DNA of 64,000 nt from Patiria miniata (Eukaryota; Echinodermata; Asteroidea; Valvatida; Asterinidae): assembly GCF_015706575.1 (NCBI RefSeq), contig NW_024037048.1, forward strand, positions 14,401,512 to 14,465,511. The letters run 5' to 3'. The translations under genes and the position numbers were made by a program. Positions 52,641 through 63,894 of the stretch are shown here, one piece after another (the stretch's first letter is position 1; each line of letters opens with the position of its first letter). Below the pieces are notes generated by a model. The model was not told the origin of the DNA. It saw only the letters and a list, made by a program, of their open reading frames with translations, and ran no database searches.

Positions 52641-54937
52641 TACCCGATCACCCAAATATAATTATCAGGGTTTTGTTGTTCGGAATGAGGAATTCCTGTC
52701 TGACATTATTTCCGCCTCTACTTTCATTTCGCACGCTTCAAACTAGATTATTGTTCACATACTGACTGGTTTAGTTTTTGAAAAAGTTAAAATCTTGTCA
52801 CTATATGGATAGCACACTGTACATTCACGGAAAGTTGTATTGTCAAAACAAAGGTTATCAGGTAGGACTTTTTTTTAGTCATATCTGATTGCAGTATTTT
52901 GAAGAGTTTAAAACATCAAGTTCCCTGCTGATTTCAGAATAGTTTCAACTGATTGTGATTAATGCTTAAACAAATTCACGCACTTTTAATACTTTAAAAA
53001 ATATGTCTTTCTTTGGTTTACAGAAGACATATTGCGAAAGCTCCATTCTTTATAAATAACCTCACCAATAAAATCAGTATGATCAACCACCCCTTATTTT
53101 CTTCCTCATTTTGCCATTTTAATGTTATCAATTTAATTTTAAAACACGGAAACTCTGGTGCAATGTACTCACATTGTTTCCCGGCAATCACTGAAACTAA
53201 TTCAGGATCAGCAGTTATGTGGAAGTTGGTCACGGAAGAACGTTTATCAGGAAATCCGGACATCAAAAACATTCCTGTCTTATTGTGTGTTATTGCTCAA
53301 GCAGTACCCTTTCAACTTTGCCATTTCGCTAGAGTTCACAGTGCGCTTTGATCATCAAGTTACATTCAACAGGATGAACGAGTCATGAATATAGAGGGCG
53401 CAAATACAAACGGACCGGATCGTGATATGAGGCACACAGTTTTAGACCAGTTCAAATTGCTTTATTTAACTGGGTGAATTTGTAGAAATCATTTGTAGAG
53501 TTGGTGTTTGTACAAATTGCTCAGGCTTTCTGTTCGCCTGAAGAGATTGAAGCAAAAGCTCTCGATGAATTCACTCATGTATTTGCATGTAGGGTTCCAC
53601 TCAGCATACAACTGAGATTCTGTTGGATATTTGGACAAACAGCCATATTGATTTTTGGCTTATTTTTCGAAAGTTTTTGGTGATTGGTACAGATTTTCAC
53701 AAATCTGAAATATTTTGTGAGACAAGTTTCAGTTGACAAACAGATGGTGGCTTACTAGAGCCAAACCGGTGCGCTGATTTCCTATCCGGAAAATTAATCT
53801 TTATGTAACGACTGTAACTTGACTGCAGTAGTCCAGCTGTAAAGTTTGCGCCCCTACTCCCTTGGTATGAGATCGATTTCCCCCACAAATGCAGCAACTG
53901 TATGCTCATTGTGATTCCTATAACTACAAGTTCAAGCAACCTTGAACCAGTTAGAGGAACATTTGATCAATTGCTCACAATCTTAAGTATGATGCAGCAC
54001 AACTAACTTTTGAACTTTTAGCTTAGTTGATGCTATACATTTGACCAAAACAGATAAATTAAAGGGATTATTTTTTTGGTTCTTGTCACCGAATCTCGTT
54101 GCTAACACACGTTAATAGTCTGCCCACCGGCACACTATTACTTTTTAAGACGATATATCTTGTCTGATATAACACTATACAAACACGAAATAATTCAGTG
54201 TCAAAAACAAAGCTGTTCAGACTCGACTGGTTTTGAATCAAATTTTGGGAGCATTTTTTTTAAAGAGCTCATTACATCAAGTTCCCTGCTGTGCCTCAGA
54301 ATAGTTGAAATTGATCGGGATTCGCACTTATTCAATTCACGCACTTGTAATAGTTCAGGTAAAAAATTACTGCGTTAACATTTTGGTTTAAATAAAACAA
54401 TCTTGCGAATGTTCGACTCTTTAACCTAAACATATATAGGTATGATCAACCACCCCCTTACTTTCTGCCTCGTTTTTCTCTGTTTAATTCTTAATTTTAT
54501 TTTTAAACATGAAATCCTGATGCGATGTACTCACATTGTATTCCGGCAATCATTCAAACTAATTCAGGTTGAAGAGTTATGGGGAAGGTGGTCACGGACG
54601 AACGTTCATCAGGAAATCCAGACAACTCAAACATGCCTGTCTTATTTTGTGTTATCATTTATGTGGATACTCAGTACCCTTTGAACTTTGTTGTTAAACT
54701 GCGTCATTTCGCTAGAGTTCACAGTGCCCCATTCCGGTTTGATCACCAAACATTCAAGCATTGCAGAATGAACGTATCACTGAATATAGAGGGCGCAAAT
54801 ACAAACGGACCGGATCGTGATGATGCACACAGTTTTATTCAAGTTCAAATTGCTTTATCTAGTTGGATTCATTTGTAGCAATCATGTACAGCGTTGATGT
54901 CTGTGCACATTATTCGTCCCTTCTGTTCCCTGTCAAG
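52641..54937. repeat. Two diverged tandem intron blocks, unit C
   Basis: Counterparts of 2046-4346 (about 52641-53960 and 53961-54937). No conserved frame. Confidence 0.6.
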
Positions 54938-55268
54938 GGCGGATCCAGAACACAATTTTTTTGGGGGGTAGCCCCCCCCCCCCAAAAAAAAAAAAATTTG
55001 GTCCCCGGAAAGTGGGTCCAAAAAATTGCGGCGTGGGGTTCACGGGGCCCGCTTAATCATGGGCCCCGAATTTTTTGTAATTCTAAATGCTCTGTGGCGA
55101 TCCGAGGAAATTTCTGACCACTTTAACCATTTTTTGTTTCGAAAAGATGGTAGTGTACCAAGTGCCTGCCTTTATTGCGACGTCACTTAGAAACAAAATT
55201 GGTTTTTTGTTGGCGGGGCGGAGGGGGGGGGGGGGCCATGGTCCCCTCCCCCCCCCCCGATCCGCCTT
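54938..55268. mobile_element. hAT-like MITE with G/C runs, unit C
   Basis: Left end AAGGGCGGATCCAG, right end GATCCGCCTTGTC, inverted. C-, A- and G-runs inside. Same insertion as 4348-4694. Confidence 0.55.
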
Positions 55269-56371
55269 GTCCGCTGTTCGTCTTAAAATATGAAGCACAA
55301 GCTCTGTTTGCATACAGGATTCCACTCAGCATGCCACTTAGATTTCGTTGAATATTTTCTTGAAATGGCGATAGTAGTATTTGCTGAATACTTTGAAAGT
55401 GTTTGGTCAGTTGGTACACATATAATCATGAAAACAATAATGGGACATTATTCGGTTAACAAACAAATGGGGGATGATGCTAGTAGTCAAACCGGTGCGC
55501 TGATTTCCAATCCGGAACATAATTATTTTTGTAACGACCGTACCTTGACTGCGGTGCCCACCTGATTTCCGCCGCTACTTCCTTGGTATGAGATCGATTG
55601 TCCTTGATAATGCAGAAAATGTATGTCCATTGTGATGCCTACAATTTCAAATGCAAGCAATTTAAAAAAGAAAACATAACAATTTAAAAAAGAAAACATA
55701 ACAAATCAATTTGCTTTTGAATCTTTTTTTCGTGAGAAGCAACAAAATGGCTTTAAAAACTTAAGAAGGTCGCAACTAACCTGTTGAAGTTTTAGCTCAG
55801 TGGATACTATCATTGAGAAAAAGCAGAGAAAACGTATGTACTATTTTGTTGGATCTCGTAACTTGATTCCGTTGCCAACACCTTAACAATTCTTTTTTAA
55901 TTTTAAAAACACCTTCAAATTTTTCAAACGATTATAACAGGCAAAATACTTTCACCGGGTATTTGATACCAGTCTTATCTTCACTCTCAGCATTGCAAGG
56001 TTTCTGTCATTAAATGTTCTTTTCCGGGCAATTGCAAATGATCCTACGTGGCCTTAAATTCTTTTTGCATACAGATTTCTCTCAGAAAATCTGGGCATTT
56101 GTTTTGGTAGTTACTGCGTTTGATTCGAAAATATTAAATCCTTCAAAGAAGACTTGAATATTGTTGCTCGTGCGTGGGTCTGTTCGGGACTGTTGCATGC
56201 ATGACGCATTCCGCTTAAAAATATATTATCAATCCAGATCACATTTCGCCCGACAGAGATTTTGATCTGGGGGTGTTTTACTTGTGAAATTCAGCTATGC
56301 TTCCCCCAACAGCCCCCAAGATATCTCCCAGCGGATTTTCAATGACTCATTTTCGTTGGTATTATTTCCAG
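55269..56371. other. Intron before exon 3, unit C
   Basis: Third partial intron block and AT-rich sequence, counterpart of about 30345-31331. A short direct duplication (AATTTAAAAAAGAAAACATA) lies at about 55660-55700. Confidence 0.55.
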
Positions 56372-56433
56372 CTCGCAATCTGCTGAGTGTTGAGGATTCC
56401 CTTCGTGATAGAATTCAAGAACGTTACATCGAG
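56372..56433 (+). other. C1q-like gene copy C, noncoding leader exon 3
   Basis: 62 nt, same splice sites as 31332-31393. Intron continues without the 31536 element. Confidence 0.5.
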
Positions 56434-58292
56434 GTGAGTGTCTGTTATTTGGCATTTTCCTCACTCAATCATCAGAACAGAGCAGTGGTTTTGGTGGGAG
56501 ACTGTTTTTTTTTCTCTATATTTATACACCTTTTGGTCAAAATTTTAACAGAAAACATCCCTCGAGTGATATTCCCTCCCTATGACACCCACCGTAGAAC
56601 TGTGCCAGACATTTTGGCCTGCAGTCTTTGCAAATTCCTCGTTAAACTCATCAGGGTGCCTCGAACTTATAGCGGAAACACGCTGAAATTTCCTTCACAT
56701 TTTCTTTTATGCAGGTACATCAGTTGGCAAAAAAAGAGAACTAAGATGAAAACAAATATTGATCACACCAATATTTAGTTGCTGTGTAATCAGATTCTTT
56801 GGAATTTGTCTTCTTTTATTTATTTTTTAAATCGGAATTGTGTTCGCAACCGTTGTCCTATTTTTTTTCTTGATCGTTGATCACGTTGTAATTCGTTTGT
56901 GATTGTTTATCAACTTCGGGAATCATAACATATAGGTTTTTGCGTCCAATTTCGCAAGTTGTTCGTCCAATAAGAGGGACTGTTCATTACATTGAAAAAA
57001 GGTCGCAGTTAACGCATTTGATATTTTTTTTTATATTTACACCCACCAAAGCGTTTAGGCAACTTTGTCGTGCAAGACAAAATCCATTTCTTTTGTTGGT
57101 TTTCGATCTTGCACCGAGTATAGGCGAATCTGTTAGAGGAAGTATTCATTTTCAACAAAGTGCAATGGAATAAGGGGTCCATTTAATTTGCAAGTCGCAA
57201 TTCGCCAATTGTATTGGCTACAAAAAAAAATTAGGGCCTAGGCCTATACGATTTTTTTTTATTTCCACAGGATGATTACAACAATTAACAAACTGGTCAC
57301 TTAATTGTCCTTACATAAAAACCTGTATTTTGACATAGTATTTTATCGGCAAGTGTTCTAAATGTGTTTCCTTCTATCACTTTGACACTTTACATTGATA
57401 CAGTTCTGTTCTGCTTTTTTTTCATATTCCCTTCCCAGGCATTCCAATCTTTGAAATAGCTGTACATTCCTTAATGCAAACTTGTCAAAAGCCATGTCAT
57501 TTTATACTCCGTTGTATCACTATAACACAATATCTTGCTAACGCAACTTCCAAATATCATTGAACCGTGCTGCTTTTGTAAGCGTATGCATCAAAGTGAA
57601 TTCCCGAGCGGGACTGAAATTCAAAGCACAAGAAATCCAATGCACAAGTCACGTAATTTGCTGCTTACTTTTCACGCGTGAATGAAGAATACCCTCAAAT
57701 ATTTTGAGCTGTCGCTATTAAAGTTCAACCGGGTGTGAAAAGGTCTGCATGTTTTATGCGATTTTGATTTAAAATGTTTTATTATTATTATTAGCAAAGT
57801 ATGAAATTGGGCGGGAAACCCTATAATATTTCATAGTGAATGAAAAAGTTCATTTCTGCTTTAAAACTCATAGTGAACTGGAGTTAAAAGTAAATTTGCC
57901 TGGACAAGTGCAACGAAAGCTTAGAATGCCAACAGACTTTTGACCGAGTTACTAGTGTCTCAAAAAAAGATACATGCCTTCACAAATATTAATTTGAAAA
58001 AAAAATCGTTTCAATAATAACGTGTAAACAAATTGAAAGCTTATTTCACGAATCAGTCAATTCGAGAGAAATTGAACAATGCGACATTAAAACAATTTAT
58101 TTTTCTTGACGAATTCGGCCGAGAAAACCTATTATTCTAATTACTTGACCCTAATAACTTGGTGAGTATTCTGTTTTTGAGTGGCAATGTATCCCAATGA
58201 GAAAAAAATCTCACTCATTTATCTTAATTGATAATAAAATAGTATTAAAATGTAAACTTAACCAGTATTTGTTTGTATGTTTTTTTTTTCAG
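56434..58292. other. Intron between leader exons 3 and 4, unit C
   Basis: AT-rich, matches unit B apart from the missing mariner-like MITE and an added stretch at about 57990-58200 that unit A also has (5230-5450). A 164-residue open frame beginning upstream of exon 3 at 56284 reads across its splice sites and is not conserved in unit B. Confidence 0.55.
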
Positions 58293-58352
58293 CCTACACT
58301 GAACTCCTTGTGATCTCTTCTTGGGCCTGATCTTCAAGAACGAACCATCGAG
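58293..58352 (+). other. C1q-like gene copy C, noncoding leader exon 4
   Basis: 60 nt, splice sites as at 5534-5593. Confidence 0.58.
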
Positions 58353-58830
58353 GTGGGTGTGGTGAGGTTTAATTAATGATTCTATCAGGACCGGGGAAGG
58401 AGCAAGATGTAATCCGTCCCCCCCCAAAAAAAAAAATACTACAGCTCCGGAACGCTTCGCCCTATCGGAATGCATTTTGGTGACCTTTCTTAACTCTTAT
58501 TGGCGGGCGAAATAAAAAAAAAATCGATTCGATGGGTTGCCATGACAACCGGTTTTATAAACTAGGCTTTTCATAAATGTTAGCCCCTTGATCCCTCATA
58601 CGCCACTGTTATATAACAAAGAAAACATTCTTCGAACAATGATTCCTCCAATATCATTTTTGGGTTTTTTTTTTCTTCAAATCTGACGGCGGATTGTCAT
58701 GGATTTTAGATTAGTTCTCCTGTTTATCAAACCTCAATATTTTTCTCTACTCTTCCCGTTTATAAAATTATTTTTTGAAAAAAAATCTCACCTGATTTGT
58801 TTCAGTTTAATCGTTGTTATTCTGTACAGA

Positions 58831-59554
58831 ATGAAGATCTTCGTGGCAACCGTTATTCCAATCGCCCTCCTTCTGGGTAACTCCGTCAACCTCCGAGCTT
58901 CCGTTACTGGGCCGGTTCCCTCGGACGGTGATGGTCCTGCGGTCTCAGGCGGGCCAAACGTGCTGCCAGGAAACAGCTGCAATTGTGGGAATTTTACAAG
59001 GGTCAAAGGGTGATGCAGGTCAAAAAGGAGAGCCGGGTGACGACGGCAGAGGCCTGCCGGGAAAGATGGGACCAAGAGGTTTAGTTGGGCCAACCGGGGA
59101 AACTGGTGTCAAAGGTCAAAAGGGTGAGCCAGGGGAGACACCAGACGACTCCAACCAGCGGGTAGCATTCACCGTGGTCAGGACGAGCAGCTCGGATACC
59201 TCTACGAGTGGCGACACCCGTTTGCCCTTCCAGGCGACCGAGACGCTTCTGCCGGGTACCAGCTTCGATCTCGAGACCGGCACGTTCACGTGTGGTGTGC
59301 CGGGCACCTACGTGTTCATGTTTTCTGTGTGCAAATATCATTCCAGCAGCCGCCTGTACGTTTATCTCCGGAAGAACGGCGACGTGGTTGTCTCTGGCTA
59401 TAGCAATGATTCAAGTCACTATGAGCAGGTGTCTGGGAGCGCGGTGGTGGTTCTGCAGCGTGGAGATACGATGTATCTCACTATGTACGGTAGGGCGTGT
59501 AGTGATGCCAATCACTACACCTCATTCAGTGGCTTCCTCCTTTACCCCGAATAA
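58831..59554 (+). pseudogene. Collagen/C1q-domain gene copy C, frameshifted
   Basis: The ATG at 58831 opens [16 protein letters not shown], the same signal peptide as copies A and B. One extra G near 58940 (GCGGTCTCAG for GCGTCTCAG) shifts the frame, and the initiator frame ends soon after at 59011-59013. The +1 frame then carries on open with a shorter collagen stalk (about 12-13 triplets, [14 protein letters not shown] onward) and a complete C1q head ending [10 protein letters not shown] at 59554. The head is well preserved and differs from copy B mostly at variable sites (LYVYL, SGYSN), so the break is recent, or an assembly error. AATAAA overlaps the stop. Confidence 0.85.
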
Positions 59555-60998
59555 ACAAAACAAATCCAACACATAAAGATACACGAGCATCGTGTTGCTG
59601 ATTTTTTTTAATCGCTTTCCATATTTGCCGAAACAATAACCAATGAATTAAAAGAAATAATGTTCAATGACAATGTCACAAAATATCATTATAATAATGT
59701 TTTTGCTTTGTGCATGCGCCGATCTGTATACTACAATGGATTTGCCCTTTTTTTTTAATTCTTGCAAAACAAAATATTTAGCTTTATGCACGAGTATTGG
59801 GATATAGTGAAAAGTATGCGTTAAGATTTTTGACGATATTTTTTTTGGACCCATTGTAGGCCTATCGAGAAGTATTTTGATGGAATATTTTTTCAAAGCA
59901 AGCTGGGTCATTATTTTTTGTAGAAACAAAAGACTTGCAATAAAGCAGTGCCACCATGTATCCAGAAATGTTAACAACTATAAAAAAAAAATGGGTTTAT
60001 GGCGTTATCTCGACCAACCTGGATTTTTTAGGCCATGTTTCTGACCGCCATCTTTTTTTATTGCCACATTTGGTCAACATAAAAATAACGTGTTTTTTTT
60101 CCAAAAATAAATGCAACTTGTTTGTAGTATTGGGTATTTAAAACAGATTAATTAAACACAATAACTGTATCCTAAAGCAAACAAAGTATAAAAGACATAC
60201 AGACAAACAAACAAAATATTTTGCTACATACCTGGATAATTTTAGGGCGTTTACTGTAACTTGTTATTTTCTTCGCCTTATGTTCCCTGTATGCCCAGCA
60301 CAGATGATGTCAATTAAATCAATCCCATGTATGTATCAATTTTTATTTCAAGTCACGAAAAAAGTCTCGAGTGAGTGAATCTGATTTTCATATAAACTTT
60401 AAGCTTGGCATTTGGATTAACAATTGTTTGAAATATTCTAATGCTATTCACAGCAATTAGAATACACTGGATTTTATTAAATGATTGCATTATTTTAAAC
60501 GTTACAATATGTGAGAATTATGTAAAAGTAACAATTGACTGGCTATGAAAACAGTATGCATAAAACCTCATTCTGAGGATTACCAAAAGCACCACCATTG
60601 TTGATAAATACTCTCTTTTTTCGCTTGGCTTCGTTATGAAAAAAACCCCATGATTTTAATTAGTTTCAGTTGAAACAGAAACGTGCCCACAGTAATGAAA
60701 AAAGTGGAGTTGGCTGTTGTTTTTAAAGCCGTAAAAGTGCGACAAGTGTTTCTTGATCAAAAGACTCCAAATTATTTGAAGACTTTTATTGTTCTTAATC
60801 AGCATTACTTGATTGCATTCAAGAAACTCACTTTGAAAACATCAGTGAAAGTGTCAGCCCGTTAGATGGTAAAGAAACAATCTCAACGAAATCAATCAAA
60901 ACAAAGCACAATTCCATTCAAGTGAGGAGGGTCTTTCAACTGGTTGGAATTGTCCTTTGTCACTTTATCATTTCAAGTGAATTTCTGTGTATTGACTT
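59555..60998. other. Convergent 3' flank, unit C
   Basis: Counterpart of 7302-8742 and 34870-36315. No gene. Confidence 0.65.
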
Positions 60999-61113
60999 TT
61001 ATTTGGATGCCATATTTGGCATCCCTGCTGACAGCATATCCTTGGATAATGTCTCCAGCCAGCACATGTACATGTAGGCTGAACAAGTACGCTTCCTGGG
61101 AATAGGTAGACTC
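60999..61113 (-). CDS. SLC12A-like: SLC12A-like C-terminal exon T, unit C
   Basis: 115 nt, same frame, stop and acceptor as 36316-36430; reads YMYMCWLETLSKDM and ends MPNMASK. Confidence 0.75.
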
Positions 61114-61523
61114 CTGCAAGAAATCAAAGAAAAGGTTATAATGGACCCTTCCTGCACGTCAATCAACAGTGCACACCGACCAATCAGATCATCACTTTTG
61201 ATCAGGTGACCACAGTAGCTCAGTCAGACTGGGTCACAAGCACTGTTAGATCTATTGCTCACCCCGCCCCCATTTTTTTGCACCAGCGGTTAACACCCCC
61301 CCCCCCCCAGTATTCTGTAAAGAGTGCCCTTTTTACACAAGTAACGTTTTAGTTTTTACACAAGTGTCCTTAGTTTTCTTTAAAAAGTTTCTTGTTACGC
61401 CAGCGGCTTGTAAAGAATTTTTGGTATTTCGTGTATACGTCAGCAATTGTGCCGCCATGAAAAGCGCCACCCATTGACCTACCGCCGTTTGCGAGTTAAC
61501 CACGCCCCTTAGACAACTCTATA

Positions 61524-61563
61524 AGCCTCTTCGCCGATACCGCCATCTTTGAATTATTGTTTT

Positions 61564-61607
<44 letters not shown>

Positions 61608-61723
61608 ATTACAATGAAAATACGTCTCATCATGCAACTGTAGCTGAGAATGATGGGATGTCTTTTCATTGTAATGCCCCCCCCCCCCCCATTTCAAAGA
61701 TGGCGGTATCCGCGAAACGGCTC
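61524..61723. repeat. Fold-back with 41-base poly-G arm, unit C
   Basis: Same element as 9268-9432, with the plus-strand G-run grown to 41 bases opposite a C-run of about 13. Such runs are hard to sequence, so the exact length is uncertain. Confidence 0.7.
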
Positions 61724-62120
61724 ATGGAATTTTGTACATTAATTTTTGTTTGTCTCACATTTTGGCATTCTGCGTCCATTTGTATATCATGTTTAGACAA
61801 GCTGCGTTGACGCAGTTCCACCGTGATAGGTTAATTGTCTGATAGTGGCCATTATCGCCGGTTTGAAAAGCACCCCATAGGAAGATGGTACCCAGCCCCG
61901 TCCCCCTACGCCCCGCTTTTTGATTTTACGGAGGCCGGGTGACTAGTGAAAAAAAACCTATCTACATGTTCCTTCAGCACGAATTGGCGAGTGCCCTTTT
62001 CATGTCTAAATGACCCCCCCCCCCCCTTCCCATAAAAAACGACCTGGCTTAAAGTCGTGCAATCTCTATAGACATTAAAAGGAATTTTCACAGCTCTCAA
62101 ATAGCGAGCGTGTGGTTTTA

Positions 62121-62251
62121 CAGTGGTGGATCAAAAGGCGGTCACCCACCCCCCCCCCCCCCCACCCGGCACAAATAATCTAAACATTTTCCAGACCCCC
62201 CCCCCCATACCTGACATCGCAACCCCCCAGCCAAAGATAGATCCACCCCTG
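62121..62251. mobile_element. Small hAT-like MITE with poly-C core
   Basis: Ends CAGTGGTGGATC and GATCCACCCCTG, flanked by TTTA on both sides. Its right end and right flank are also at about 19672 and 43781. Superfamily tentative. Confidence 0.55.
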
Positions 62252-62570
62252 TTTAGGATTTCACACTAGTTTCTGCTATAGTGAGTAGGTTTGCGTAATT
62301 GTGAAGTAAGTGCCCTTAGATTAGCCACTCATTATTTTCATGGGAATTGCCAATGCTACAACAGACATTTTTGCATGACACTTAAAAATTACAGCTTTTG
62401 CAAAAAGTTTAAACAATCAGTTACAGAGGATTACTTCTGTGCTTACAGGGATAGCGCAGGATTTCTGTGCAAGCGTGCTGTTAGCAGAGAATGAGGATCA
62501 TAAGCACACAATTGTGTGCTTAAACCATGAAATTGAGTCTATTGAGTTAGTAGTGGCTTTTTGTACTTAC

Positions 62571-62638
62571 ATGACAATGAGCTGAGCCTCCTGGGAATGT
62601 TGGAGAAGCAATTCACGGATCCGCATCCGTATGTTGGT
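62571..62638 (-). CDS. SLC12A-like: SLC12A-like exon S, unit C
   Basis: 68 nt, intact; TNIRMRIREL in place of TNRQMRIREL, then LLLQHSQEAQLIV. Donor AT|GTAAGT. Confidence 0.75.
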
Positions 62639-63105
62639 CTGAAAGAAAAAAAAATTTCAGGCGAAAAAATTTAGTGATTTATTGATGTTTAACAAAGTCG
62701 AGTTCCATGCACTTGGCAAATCAAATGAACTGAGAGATGTATGGAAAAATGGATTGAAAGTGATCAATCTCATTATTGAAAATCACCCACCAGAATGTCA
62801 AAGGTTGGACACAATTAACAAATGTTGCAAGACTGGACTTAAAATCACACAAACCAGGGACAAAGCATAAAGTGGATACTGGGAAAGCTTTAAGTGTATT
62901 GTCTCCATGCATAGACAAAGAGGGCGCTTTATAGTCAAACAAGCAGAAGCCGGAATGAGGGACACTTCACTGGTTCACTCATGCTGGTTCTCGTGTATTT
63001 GGTACCAGCATTTATAAGCCACGATGGCGCCCAAATGGCCCTCGTTTATAGTTTTCTCTGTGGAGGGGGGGGGGGGGGTGCTTGAGCGCAAGGAGGAGAT
63101 TCTAC

Positions 63106-63426
63106 CTTCTCGTTGAGCGTAGTGACTTCCTCCTTGCTGATCTTCCAAGAAAACTTCTCCGTGGTCTCCCCTGCTTCCTCATCCAGCATCCAGGGTTTGG
63201 AGAGCTCCTTGAACCGTCTCAGGCTCTCAGTCCTTGGGCTTCTTGTTCAGGTCCGGGATGACCTCCACGTCCGAGCAGTTGATGCGGAACTTGCTGAGCA
63301 TGTTGGCCATGTTCATCTTCTCCCTGTCCATTTGCTCCTTCTTGCTCGTGGTGGCAAAGACGCGCAGCTTGCATTTCTCCCAGTTGGATTTCATGGAGAT
63401 GAGGTGATCGATGAGTAGGATCAAGC
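63106..63426 (-). pseudogene. SLC12A-like: SLC12A-like exon E, unit C (broken)
   Basis: 321 nt, one base longer than expected. Open from LILLIDHLISMKSNWEKC through KLRVFATTSKKEQM and LSKFRINCSDVEVIPD to KKPKD, then TGA from the same one-base gain as at 37703-38022. The tail KFPWKIS is in the shifted frame (with KFSWKIS here). Confidence 0.78.
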
Positions 63427-63894
63427 CTGGGGGTGGTGGGGGCGGAGGTTGGGGGGGGGGGGGGTTCAAAAACAAAAATTATACAGAGCATTATATAAAG
63501 CATGTGTTTCCTTAGACATGCAGCCATCCAGAATAACCTGAGAGATCTCTGAAAGGCTCCATGAAATGAATTGGACACTGAAACATATAATAAAATAATC
63601 AGGCCAACCAAGAACCAAAAGTGTGGTGTTTTCTACTACATACAAAAAACAACTGTGTGGTAGGGTAGGTAAAATCTGTTTTGGGGGTTTGACATTTCAA
63701 TAGCCTAAAAATATAGGGTGGGATGATAGTCATTAAAATTTACTTTTTTTCTCTACTTTAATTTGCATGCATTAATTAACATGTGAATCATTCTGCCGAC
63801 TACTGACCAACTTACACAAAAATAAATATAAAGTTTATAGTTTTCACTGTGGGGGGGGGGGGGGGGTGCTTGATCCCAAGGAGGAGATTCTACC
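63427..63894. other. Intron F-E, unit C
   Basis: Counterpart of 10444-10914; G-runs at both ends. Confidence 0.6.

Larger units (their letters stand above)
61114..62570. other. Intron S-T, unit C, expanded
   Basis: Twice as long as in units A and B. It contains the fold-back (about 61524-61723) with a 41-base G-run at 61565-61605, then sequence absent from the S-T intron of A and B (about 61861-62520) that includes the element at 62121-62251 and the spacer otherwise found at 19670-19910. Confidence 0.6.

Noticed and set aside
56284-56778. 164-residue open frame in unit C around leader exon 3
   Set aside because: It reads through both splice sites of exon 3, has no recognisable domain, and is not open in unit B.
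61906-62100. Small minus-strand frame (MRAVKIPFNVYRD...) in unit C
   Set aside because: 64 residues through a poly-C tract, absent from sister units, no domain.
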